Positions 27,455-36,059 of a stretch of 37,927 nt of DNA are shown here, piece by piece. The notes beneath the pieces are model-generated. The model was not told the DNA's origin and ran no database searches. It was given only the letters and a program-made list of their open reading frames with translations. Each line of letters begins with the position of its first letter. Position 1 is the stretch's first letter. The position numbers and the translations under genes were made by a program. Source of the DNA: Clostridia bacterium (GTDB taxonomy: Bacteria > Bacillota > Clostridia > Peptostreptococcales > Acidaminobacteraceae); assembly GCA_016938815.1 (NCBI GenBank), contig JAFGTX010000413.1:1-37927 (forward strand), in the 5' to 3' direction.

Positions 27455-28438
27455 ATGTTAGAAGAACTAAAATTTAGTAAAGATGCCGTGTTCTTAGTGA
27501 CAGGTGGTGCTGGTTTTATTGGTTCAAATCTTTGTGAAGCACTTTTGAATATGAATTGTCGTGTGAGGTGCTTAGATAACTTTTCCACTGGATTTATGGG
27601 CAATGTTGAGCCTTTTCTTTCGAGTGAAAAGTTCGAATTGATTAACGGGGATATTCGCGATTATGATGTTTGTTTGAAGGCGTGCACAGATGTGACTTAT
27701 GTCTTGCATCAAGCGGCATGGGGCAGTGTTCCTAGAAGTATTGAAATGCCAATTTTGTATGATGATATCAATATAAAAGGTACACTAAATATGATGGAAG
27801 CGGCACGTGTACAAGGGGTTTCAAAATTTGTTTATGCTTCTAGCTCATCGGTTTATGGCGATAATGACACTTTGCCCAAAGCAGAGGGCCATGAAGGACA
27901 AGTATTAGCCCCTTACGCATTGACGAAAAAGGTAAATGAGGAGTATGGTCGTTTATATAAGTCACTTTATGATTTGGATACTTATGGCCTTCGATACTTC
28001 AATGTTTTTGGTCGCAAACAGTCACCTGATGGCGCATATGCAGCGGTTATTCCTAAATTTATTCAGATGCTGTTAAGAAATGAATCGCCAACGATTAACG
28101 GCGATGGAAAACAATCACGAGATTTCACCTATATAGATAATGTTATAGAAGCTAACCTTAGAGCCTGCTTAGCATCAAGTGAAGCGGCGGGTCAAGCATA
28201 TAATGTCGCTTATGGTGGCAGAGAATATCTGATAGATGTATACCAATTGATTTGCAAAGCGCTGGATAAAGATTTAGAACCGCATTTTGGACCGGATAGA
28301 GCAGGAGATATTAAACATAGTAATGCTGATATTTCAAAGGCGAGAAAATATTTGAAATACAATCCAAAGTGGGATTTTGAAAGAGGTATTCAAGCGGCTA
28401 TCGATTGGTATGTTGAGGCACTTGGTCAAAACAATTAA
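27455..28438 (+). CDS. NAD-dependent epimerase/dehydratase, SDR family (TviC/WbpP UDP-GlcNAc 4-epimerase-like)
   Basis: FLVTGGAGFIGSNLCEALL, VLHQAAWGSVPRSIEMPILYDDINIKGTLNMMEAA, SSSVYGD, YALTKKVNEEYGRLY. Confidence 0.93.
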   Translation: MLEELKFSKDAVFLVTGGAGFIGSNLCEALLNMNCRVRCLDNFSTGFMGNVEPFLSSEKFELINGDIRDYDVCLKACTDVTYVLHQAAWGSVPRSIEMPILYDDINIKGTLNMMEAARVQGVSKFVYASSSSVYGDNDTLPKAEGHEGQVLAPYALTKKVNEEYGRLYKSLYDLDTYGLRYFNVFGRKQSPDGAYAAVIPKFIQMLLRNESPTINGDGKQSRDFTYIDNVIEANLRACLASSEAAGQAYNVAYGGREYLIDVYQLICKALDKDLEPHFGPDRAGDIKHSNADISKARKYLKYNPKWDFERGIQAAIDWYVEALGQNN

Positions 28439-28439
28439 C

Positions 28440-28466
28440 TAAAGTTTTTAAAGAATGTGCCGATAT
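28440..28466 (+). promoter_or_regulatory. sigma-28 (SigD)-type promoter for fliD
   Basis: TAAA - 15 nt - GCCGATAT, a full consensus match. Confidence 0.92.
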
Positions 28467-28503
28467 TAATAGTAAGAATATGAATGGAAGTTGAGGTGTG
28501 AGT

Positions 28504-30435
28504 ATGTCTGTAAATAGAGTAACGGGATTGACAACTGGTATGGATACGGATCAGTTGGTTCAGGATTTAATGGAGATTGAACAGGCGCGTTATGATAAAA
28601 TTGATATTCAGAAAACCTACGCAGAGTGGCAACAGGAAGCCTACCGTACAACGATAAATACCATTGATACATTCTATGGAAAATACTTTGACGTTTTGAA
28701 TCAGGATAATTATTTGATGTCGGTTTCTTCGTTTTCGGCTTTTTCTGCAACGACTTTGGTTGCTGGCGAGTCCAAAAATTATGTGTCGGTTGAGGGTTCT
28801 GCAAATGCGAGAAGTTTGACTCATACAATTCAAGAAGTGACTCAGTTGGCGACAGAAGATGAATGGCGTAGTTCTGTTACCAGTCTTGCTGCAGTCAATT
28901 CAGGAAAAATAACAACGGGTGCCGGTGGTACGATTGAATCACTTCAATCACAGGGATTGAAATTTGAATTGTCGATTGATGGTAATACAGAAACCATTGA
29001 AATAATAGATCCAGAGTTGGCGGCAATTGCTACCGTAGATGATTTGGTTGCAGCCCTGAATACGGAAATTGAAAATGTTTTTGGTAGTGGCTATGGTGAT
29101 GTTGTCAAGAAGACTACAGATGGTACAAACGAGTATATCCAGTTTGACCAGCCAGGTGCAACGGTAGGTGTCTATAGTTCAACGGATTCTACGACATTGA
29201 CAGAACTAGGCATTACTTCAGGAAGAACCAATACTTCTTACGAGTCCAATACTTTGAAGCAACTATTCGGAATTACCGATGCTGATTTAGACGATTTTTC
29301 TATCAATGGCGTTTCGGTGTCAGGTTTATCTTCAAGTGACACATTAGATGAATTTATGGAAAAAGTGAATGATGCCAATACCGGGGCTGTTTTATCTTTT
29401 GATTCGCTGGAAAATAGATTTGTGATCAAGTCAGATGGCACAGGTGCGGTCAACAATGTTGATTTTTCAGATTCGGAAGATGCAACCACCATTTTTACTG
29501 CACTAGGTTTTGCAGATGTTGAAGGTGATGGCACAACTGACGATGCTTATAGGGTGTCTGGCAAGAATGCTATTTTCATATTGGATGGACAAACTATTGT
29601 AAAATCAGAAAACTCGTTTCAAGTAGAAGGTGTCAAGTATACACTGAATGAAGTTTACACAGGCGATGACCCGATTAAGGTCACTATAGAAAATAATACA
29701 GATGCAATATATGATAAGATTGTCAGCTTTGTAGACGACTATAATGCTTTGATTACAACGTTGAATGCCATTGTGGACGAAGATAAAAACGATGACTATG
29801 AGCCGTTGACGGATACACAGAAAGAAGCCCTTAGTGACGACCAAATCGAAAAATGGGAGACCGAGGCGAAAAAAGGTATTCTTCGTCGAGAAAGTAATAT
29901 TTCCAGTATGTTGGATGAGATGCGTCGGGTGATGTATGACTCTGTTGAAGGATCTAGTATTCTACTTTCTCAGATGGGGATAACCACCTCCTCGGATTAT
30001 ACAGAAAACGGAAAACTTATTATTGATGAGGATGAACTAAAGGATGCGCTGGAAAATCGGTTTGAAGACGTAGTGACATTTTTCACTCAATCATCGGACA
30101 ACCCATATTTGCAAACTGGTACGGCCAGTGAACGTTACAGTGAAAATGGCTTAATGCAACGTTTGGACGATATTATTTCTAATCAGATTCGGACCTCAAG
30201 GGACACTTTGGGGAATAAGGGCTATTTAATTGAAAAGGCTGGTATTGTTGGTGATACGTCAGCTACTTTAAATACCCTATCTAAATTAATTTCAGATTAT
30301 GAGGATCGTATGGATGTGATGTTGGATATTCTTGCTGATAAAGAGGAACGTTACTATTTACAATTTTCTAATATGGAAACAGCGCTTGCAAAATTGCAGA
30401 GTCAATCATCATCGCTAGTGTCGATGCTTGGCTAA
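28504..30435 (+). CDS. fliD: flagellar filament capping protein FliD (HAP2)
   Basis: VTGLTTGMDTDQLVQDLMEIEQARYDKIDIQKTYAEWQQEAYR and C-terminal helical domain. SD GAGGTG before ATG 28504. Confidence 0.95.
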   Translation: MSVNRVTGLTTGMDTDQLVQDLMEIEQARYDKIDIQKTYAEWQQEAYRTTINTIDTFYGKYFDVLNQDNYLMSVSSFSAFSATTLVAGESKNYVSVEGSANARSLTHTIQEVTQLATEDEWRSSVTSLAAVNSGKITTGAGGTIESLQSQGLKFELSIDGNTETIEIIDPELAAIATVDDLVAALNTEIENVFGSGYGDVVKKTTDGTNEYIQFDQPGATVGVYSSTDSTTLTELGITSGRTNTSYESNTLKQLFGITDADLDDFSINGVSVSGLSSSDTLDEFMEKVNDANTGAVLSFDSLENRFVIKSDGTGAVNNVDFSDSEDATTIFTALGFADVEGDGTTDDAYRVSGKNAIFILDGQTIVKSENSFQVEGVKYTLNEVYTGDDPIKVTIENNTDAIYDKIVSFVDDYNALITTLNAIVDEDKNDDYEPLTDTQKEALSDDQIEKWETEAKKGILRRESNISSMLDEMRRVMYDSVEGSSILLSQMGITTSSDYTENGKLIIDEDELKDALENRFEDVVTFFTQSSDNPYLQTGTASERYSENGLMQRLDDIISNQIRTSRDTLGNKGYLIEKAGIVGDTSATLNTLSKLISDYEDRMDVMLDILADKEERYYLQFSNMETALAKLQSQSSSLVSMLG

Positions 30436-30456
30436 AGTTGGTGCTTGGAGGCGGAG

Positions 30457-30825
30457 ATGTCAAATCATAAAGAACTTTTGAAAGCCTTATTTCAGCATAC
30501 AAAAATTATGCATGAGGCGTTAGAAAACAAAAATATGGACGTCGTATTCGAAATGCTTCGAAAAAGGGACGATCTGATTGAACGTTATCGAGCTTTAGGT
30601 GTTTTTGAACCGGATAAGGATGATCAAGCACAGATTGACGAATTACTCCAACTGGATCATGATAATAATGTCCTCTTAGAGGTGATGGTTGAAAAAGAAT
30701 ATGAGAAGATTGCTCAGGCGAGTAAGAAGAAAAATGAAGCTAAAAAAAATTCTTCAGCTATAAAAAAATATGTGTATGGAACATTTGACGCAAAGTCGTG
30801 TTCCAAGTTCAATAAAAAGACATAA
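30457..30825 (+). CDS. FliT-like flagellar chaperone
   Basis: Short helical protein between fliD and fliS (HTKIMHEALENKNMDVVFEMLRKRDDLIERY). GGAGG before ATG 30457. Confidence 0.7.
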   Translation: MSNHKELLKALFQHTKIMHEALENKNMDVVFEMLRKRDDLIERYRALGVFEPDKDDQAQIDELLQLDHDNNVLLEVMVEKEYEKIAQASKKKNEAKKNSSAIKKYVYGTFDAKSCSKFNKKT

Positions 30826-30856
30826 ACATTTAAATCGTAGTAAAGGAGGACTAGTT

Positions 30857-31315
30857 ATGACGATGTTGAATCCATACAATTATTCGAGACCGAAAGGCCC
30901 TATGAAGGCGCCGGTCAAAGTACCGGCTAAAACTCAGCAAAGAGCTCAAAGTAGCAACACCAATAAGGCGGACACTTACTTAGAGCAGAAAGTCATGTCA
31001 GCTAAACCAGAGGAATTAACCCTTATGCTTTATGAAGGCATCATTAAATTTGTGAAGCAGGCAAAATTCTTTAATGATAAGAAAGACATGGAACAATCTA
31101 ATTATGCGAACCTTAGAGCACAAGCCATCATTCAAGAATTGCGTGCAACACTGGATATGTCCGTAGAAATTAGCGGAAATTTTGAAAGTTTGTATATATT
31201 TATGAATGAGAGACTGGTGGATGCCAACATGAAAAAAGACAATACCATACTAGATGAGGTACTCGATCTGGCAACGGAGTTCAGGGATGCATGGAAGCAG
31301 GCGATGAAACTCTAA
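30857..31315 (+). CDS. fliS: flagellar export chaperone FliS
   Basis: YLEQKVMSAKPEELTLMLYEGIIKFVKQAKFFNDKKDMEQSNYANLRAQAIIQELRATLDMSVEISGNFESLYIFMNERLVDANMKKD. AAAGGAGG before ATG 30857. Confidence 0.95.
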   Translation: MTMLNPYNYSRPKGPMKAPVKVPAKTQQRAQSSNTNKADTYLEQKVMSAKPEELTLMLYEGIIKFVKQAKFFNDKKDMEQSNYANLRAQAIIQELRATLDMSVEISGNFESLYIFMNERLVDANMKKDNTILDEVLDLATEFRDAWKQAMKL

Positions 31316-31321
31316 GTGTAG

Positions 31322-31351
31322 TTGATTTTAAGGTGTGTGCTAGGATATAAT
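31322..31351 (+). promoter_or_regulatory. possible sigma-A promoter upstream of flaG
   Basis: TTGATT - 18 nt - TATAAT. Confidence 0.45.
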
Positions 31352-31384
31352 TGGAAGAGGCTCAAAAATCCAAGGAGGGATATT

Positions 31385-31768
31385 ATGAAAGTTGGAAGTA
31401 TCAATTCAACAGCAATATCTGAGTTATCATCAAGACGCAATATTTCAGCAGAAACCGCTCAGGTGAAAGAAGCAGTTGGAAATGGGGACCCTGTCCAGAC
31501 CAATATGGAGAAGAAAGTGCAAGTGCACGAACCGGGACAGGTCGATGATGAAGTTTTGGAAAAAGCCGTAGAACAAGCCAATAAGACACTCGAAAAGCAT
31601 AACCGTTATATTGAAAGAAATATTCATGAGGTGACCAAGGCGGTTATGTACAAATTGAAAGATTCGGAGACCAATGAAGTTATTGCGGAGTTTCCGCCAC
31701 AGAAAGTGCAAGACATGATTGCAAAGATGTGGGAGTTAGCAGGTTTATTTGTAGACGGACGTGGGTAA
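31385..31768 (+). CDS. flaG: FlaG family flagellar protein
   Basis: LEKHNRYIERNIHEVTKAVMYKLKDSETNEVIAEFPPQKVQDMIAKMWELAGLFVDGRG is a typical FlaG C-terminus. Confidence 0.92.
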   Translation: MKVGSINSTAISELSSRRNISAETAQVKEAVGNGDPVQTNMEKKVQVHEPGQVDDEVLEKAVEQANKTLEKHNRYIERNIHEVTKAVMYKLKDSETNEVIAEFPPQKVQDMIAKMWELAGLFVDGRG

Positions 31769-31810
31769 TAATAAGGTATACTAGAGTAACGTTATAGATT
31801 GGAGGTTGCT

Positions 31811-31984
31811 ATGCAAATATCGTCTTATCAGTCAGCTAACCTAGCAAGCCTTAAGCAGGCTATCGGCATGGCAAACATACAGAGAGCCATGAAACAGGAT
31901 GCACAGTCCATGGAGACGATCATAAAGTCTATGGAACAGTCGGTGACGCCACATAAAGGCGGGTCTATTGATGTGAAAGTTTAA
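31811..31984 (+). CDS. YjfB family putative motility protein
   Basis: 57 aa, MQISSYQSANLASLKQAIGMANIQRAMKQDAQSMETIIKSMEQS; GGAGG before ATG 31811. Confidence 0.75.
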   Translation: MQISSYQSANLASLKQAIGMANIQRAMKQDAQSMETIIKSMEQSVTPHKGGSIDVKV

Positions 31985-32011
31985 GCTCTTTAATTAGGGC
32001 TTATTTTTTTT
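31982..32011 (+). terminator. intrinsic terminator at the end of the flagellar block
   Basis: TAAGCTC-tttaatta-GGGCTTA then a T run. Confidence 0.7.
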
Positions 32012-32330
32012 CGTGAAAAGCAAGAATAGTAGCCTATATCATAAAATGAGCCAAGCGATCCGGTGAATGCGCAGCATTCATAACTGTCCCTACCGAATGT
32101 ATTAAAATAGTCTTAATATCAATATCCGAACAAAATTATGCAAAAAATTACCATAAAAAAGCATAAACCAAACACAATCTGTATGTTTAAATATTAACAA
32201 TACGAATACTTCAAAGAGTTTTATGGTTTTTTCTTTTGTATGAAAATAAATAATCAAAAATGTATTGTTTTCATAAAGAACCTATTGTAAAATGAAAAAG
32301 TCGTGTGACAATTGCATATGTGGATGAAGA

Positions 32331-32520
32331 CCGTTGGAGAGTGAAGTGTGCATATAACTTCTACCGTAGGAGAAAGGTTGTTGTGCTGTTGAAACAGCAA
32401 CTGAAGCTTTCAGGTAAGGCACAATGGTTGGACACACCCCTGGAGAGACCACTTAGATGAGGCATCAAAGGAGAAAGCTTTACGATAGGGTAAAGTGAAA
32501 CTTTCAGATAAAAGGACAGG
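32331..32520 (+). ncRNA. probable tandem glycine riboswitch (divergent)
   Basis: Two glycine-aptamer-like units: GGAGAGTG...CTACCGTAGGAGAAAG...GAAGCTTTCAGGTAAGGCACAATGG, and CTGGAGAGACC...GGCATCAAAGGAGAAAGC...GAAACTTTCAGATAAAAGGACAGG. Confidence 0.78.
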
Positions 32521-32563
32521 GCGCAGACAGCATTATTTTTGTGCTGCACTGCGTTCTTTTTTT
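32521..32563 (+). terminator. riboswitch expression-platform terminator
   Basis: CGCAG-a-CAGCA ... TGCTG-ca-CTGCG followed by a T run, directly after the second aptamer. Confidence 0.8.
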
Positions 32564-32620
32564 ATGCATTTTAGGGTTGTGCATTGTACAGGATACTCAA
32601 TAAATAGGGGGATAATTAAA

Positions 32621-33967
32621 ATGCAACAAGATAAGTTGAAAAAGGAAATAGGATTGCTAGAGGCAATGACTATGGTAATCGGTGTCGTTATTGGATCGGG
32701 GATATTCTTTAAGGCATCCATTGTATTTGCACAAGCAGAAAACGCGTTCATGGGTATCATGGCATGGATTCTAGGAGGCTTAATCACAATGGCATCCGCT
32801 TTAACAGTAACAGAAATTGCAACAGCAATTCCGAAAACTGGCGGTGTATTTGTTTATTTGAAAGAATTATACAACGAAAAAGTTGCCTTTTTATTTGGAT
32901 GGATGCAAAGTTTCATCTATGTACCAGGCGTAGTGGCAGCTTTGGCAATCATTCTCGTATCACAAGCAACATTTTTTGTTGATATCGCGCCAACAATGCA
33001 GAAGGTACTTGCAATCGCACTTATTATTTTTATCATGACCATTAACGTCTTATCAACAAAATTAGGTAGTAAAGTACAGCTTGTTTCAACAATCGCTAAA
33101 CTTGTACCAATCATCGGTATCATCGTATACGGCCTTATGAGCGGTACAGCAAAAGGTTACGATGCGATCTTCACAAGTGCAGTGACACTTGGACAACAGC
33201 CGATGAATTACGCAGGTCTTGGTGCAGCGATCTTAGGAACACTTTGGGCTTACGATGGTTGGGTTGGCGTTGGTAACATGGCAGGCGAACTTAAAAACCC
33301 ACAAAAGGACCTACCAAGAGCTATTATTATTGGTTTATTGATTACCATCGTTGTTTACATTGCAATCAACGTAGCTTTAATTAACGTTATGCCTTTTGCC
33401 GCGGTAACGGCTTCAAGCCAAGTAACGTCTGACGCAGCGGTTATTTTATTCGGTAACATCGGCGCCAGCATCATTGCGGCAGGTATCATCATTTCTATTT
33501 TCGGTGCGCTTAACGGCTACATCTTAACGGGTGTTCGTGTACCTTTCGCTATGGCACAAGACGGTTTAATGCCTTTCGCATCTGTTATTGGAAAAGTAGA
33601 TAAAAAATTCGGAACGCCAACAAATGCCTTCATTTTCCAAGGTGCTTTGGCTTCAGTTTATGTATTGAGTGGTTCTTTTGAAATGCTGACAAACCTTGCT
33701 ATGTTCATGGTATGGGTATTCTTCGTAATGACAGTTGCAGGCATTTTCATTTTGAGAAAATCACACGAACCAAGCACATACAGAGTACCGCTTTATCCAG
33801 TAGTGCCACTTGTTGGAGTGTTAGGTGGCGTGTACGTTATCATCAGTACGCTAATGACACACTTTGGCAGCTCGGTACTGGGTATTGGTATTACGCTAAT
33901 CGGTTTACCGGTATACTACATCATCAAGAAAAAATCAGTAGAAAAAGGCACATTGGTAACAGAATAA
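32621..33967 (+). CDS. APC superfamily amino acid permease (SteT/LAT-like)
   Basis: EIGLLEAMTMVIGVVIGSGIFFKASIVF, ALTVTEIATAIPKTGGVFVYLKELYNEKVAFLFGW, LWAYDGWVGVGNMAGELKNPQKDLPRAIIIG. SD and ATG 32621 lie inside the 32495 ORF. Confidence 0.93.
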   Translation: MQQDKLKKEIGLLEAMTMVIGVVIGSGIFFKASIVFAQAENAFMGIMAWILGGLITMASALTVTEIATAIPKTGGVFVYLKELYNEKVAFLFGWMQSFIYVPGVVAALAIILVSQATFFVDIAPTMQKVLAIALIIFIMTINVLSTKLGSKVQLVSTIAKLVPIIGIIVYGLMSGTAKGYDAIFTSAVTLGQQPMNYAGLGAAILGTLWAYDGWVGVGNMAGELKNPQKDLPRAIIIGLLITIVVYIAINVALINVMPFAAVTASSQVTSDAAVILFGNIGASIIAAGIIISIFGALNGYILTGVRVPFAMAQDGLMPFASVIGKVDKKFGTPTNAFIFQGALASVYVLSGSFEMLTNLAMFMVWVFFVMTVAGIFILRKSHEPSTYRVPLYPVVPLVGVLGGVYVIISTLMTHFGSSVLGIGITLIGLPVYYIIKKKSVEKGTLVTE

Positions 33968-34039
33968 AAAGAATCAAGACTTTGACCTTATCTTCTAAAT
34001 GGAAACTTGGTAGAATAGAAGAAGAAGGGTGGTGCGGCG

Positions 34040-34438
34040 ATGGATGGTACAGCATATGTCGAACATATGATTTTATTGACACAAAGAAAGCAAGAGGCGC
34101 TGGCGTATTTATGTCGGTGTCTCGAATCTGACGAGGAGCACAATCAATCGTCAAAGCAGAAGTGGTATTTCGATCAAAAAAATAAGGTCGAGAAAGCCAT
34201 CTTGAAAGTAGATATAGAATTTTTAGACGCGTATCATCATTTGCTTGCACAGGAAAAGGTTGCACATCTGGATGAACTTCCAAAAGAAAAATTCGCTACG
34301 ATTGCATTATTGCAGCAGGAAATCTCAAAAATTCAAACTTTGGAAAAACGGATAGAAGCGGGAGAAAATACGCTTCTAGAGGCATCGAAACACATGGCTC
34401 CGCGTGCTATAGCCGCTTATAAAAAGCTAAAAAAGTGA
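34040..34438 (+). CDS. hypothetical helical protein (possible flagellar chaperone-like)
   Basis: 132 aa charged helical ORF between the permease and hpf; no family recognised with confidence. Confidence 0.6.
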   Translation: MDGTAYVEHMILLTQRKQEALAYLCRCLESDEEHNQSSKQKWYFDQKNKVEKAILKVDIEFLDAYHHLLAQEKVAHLDELPKEKFATIALLQQEISKIQTLEKRIEAGENTLLEASKHMAPRAIAAYKKLKK

Positions 34439-34586
34439 TAAAAGTATGTTTTAGCCAGGTTAAGTCGGGTATCATAACAATAATCAAAAATGGATTTTCC
34501 AAATTTATTGAAAAGGAGAGATGGTAATTAGTCGTATCGAAAAATAAGTTTAGCGAAAGCTAATAAATTTGGAAGGAGCTGTATTT

Positions 34587-35123
34587 ATGAAAGTAATCGT
34601 AAGTGGAAGAAACATTGACGTAACAGACGCTATTAGAACTCAAATTGAGACTAAATTGGAGAGATTCGATAAATTCTTTAGAAGTGACATCGAAGCATAT
34701 GCGACGGTGGGTTCTATAAAAGGCACAGGCAGCATCGAAATTACGATTCCGTTAAAGAATGGCGCAATTATCAGAGCTGAAGAGAAGGATAATGACTTAT
34801 ACGCTGCACTTGATATGGCAGTAGATAAGTTAAGCAAACAGATTAAAAAGCATAAGACAAAATTGGAAAAACAATATCGTTCTCATGACACTATCAAATT
34901 TGAAGCTATTCCGAATCTTGGCGCTGGTGAAGCAGAAGACTCACATGAAATTGTGAAAACAAAGAGTTTTCCGGTGAAACCGATGGCACCAGAAGAAGCG
35001 GTTCTTCAGATGGAGCTTTTAGGACATAACTTCTTTGTATTCCTTAATGGCGAAACTGATGAAGTCAACGTGGTTTATGCAAGAAAAGACGGCAAGTTTG
35101 GTCTGATCGAACCACAAGTATAG
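34587..35123 (+). CDS. hpf: ribosome hibernation promoting factor (long HPF)
   Basis: MKVIVSGRNIDVTDAIRTQIETKLERFDKFF and C-terminal FPVKPMAPEEAVLQMELLGHNFFVFLNGETDEVNVVYARKDGKFGLIEP. Confidence 0.97.
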   Translation: MKVIVSGRNIDVTDAIRTQIETKLERFDKFFRSDIEAYATVGSIKGTGSIEITIPLKNGAIIRAEEKDNDLYAALDMAVDKLSKQIKKHKTKLEKQYRSHDTIKFEAIPNLGAGEAEDSHEIVKTKSFPVKPMAPEEAVLQMELLGHNFFVFLNGETDEVNVVYARKDGKFGLIEPQV

Positions 35124-35132
35124 ATGAAATTC

Positions 35133-35161
35133 AACCGAGTACACAGTACTCGGTTTTTTTG
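35133..35161 (+). terminator. intrinsic terminator after hpf
   Basis: AACCGAGTA-cacag-TACTCGGTT followed by TTTTT. Confidence 0.9.
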
Positions 35162-35322
35162 CGCTTAAAAATAAAACCGTTGATTCAAGTTATTGCTGGA
35201 TTCTTACGACACTATTAATAATCTGTGAATTATCCCAATATCGCTAGTAATAAAATTCACAATATTATATAATTAGGATTGGAATATTCTACACATAACG
35301 AATAAAAATTGGGGGCTTTAAA

Positions 35323-35916
35323 ATGTTTATAGAAGCGTTGTTGTTAGGTGCCATTGTGGGTTTGATAAGAAAAGGACGCGTATCGAATTTATCAGAAATG
35401 CAGATTCGCGGCTGGGTGCTTGTCGTCATCGGTGCCCTGATTCAATTTGCTCCAATTTTACTTAATAAATTTGATCTTTTGCCGGAATACCACGTATTTT
35501 TCCCGTTTGCGGCACTTGTCATCATGATCGGTGTAGCGCTCATGAACTTGGAGAAAAGCGGTTTGTGGATGATTCTTGCAGGAGGCGTTCTCAATGGTGT
35601 AGCCATTGCCCTAAATGGTTTTAAAATGCCGGTAGATTTAGCTGGACTGAAGTATGCAGGACTGGATGCGGTTGCGGAAACCATCGTGGATGGATCGGTA
35701 ATCAATTATGTAGATGCGAACACCGTCGATAATTTTTCCAGTTTTTTAGGCAAGATTGTTGCGGTACCGAGCCTATATCCTTTTGCGAAAGTCTTAAGCG
35801 TGGGAGATATATTGATGATGGTGGGTATTGTTCTATTCATATCGGGTCAAATGACCAACAATTATTTTAGAAGACATGGTCAACAGCTCAGATATTCGTA
35901 CAAGTCCAAGTATTAA
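35323..35916 (+). CDS. DUF5317-like integral membrane protein
   Basis: Hydrophobic ~197 aa; LLGAIVGLIRKGRVSNLSEMQIRGWVLVVIGALIQFAP and GGVLNGVAIALNGFKMPV. Confidence 0.75.
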   Translation: MFIEALLLGAIVGLIRKGRVSNLSEMQIRGWVLVVIGALIQFAPILLNKFDLLPEYHVFFPFAALVIMIGVALMNLEKSGLWMILAGGVLNGVAIALNGFKMPVDLAGLKYAGLDAVAETIVDGSVINYVDANTVDNFSSFLGKIVAVPSLYPFAKVLSVGDILMMVGIVLFISGQMTNNYFRRHGQQLRYSYKSKY

Positions 35917-36059
35917 TTATGAATGCGTGCTATCGACTCGAAGGGCTTTGCTCTTCGAGTTGTTAATGATTAAGCAAGCGGTTATCGTGATGAATCATGC
36001 GGTCGTCTTTGAGGCAACCGAGTAACTGATAGATATGTAAAGTGAGAGGATGAGAAAGA

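Noticed and set aside
32495-32620. 42-aa N-terminal extension of the permease in the ORF track
   Set aside because: Lies in the riboswitch aptamer and terminator; the conserved permease sequence starts at 32621.
33712-34131. 139-aa plus-strand ORF overlapping the permease 3' end
   Set aside because: Out-of-frame shadow of the permease and of the 34040 ORF; no SD or recognisable motif.
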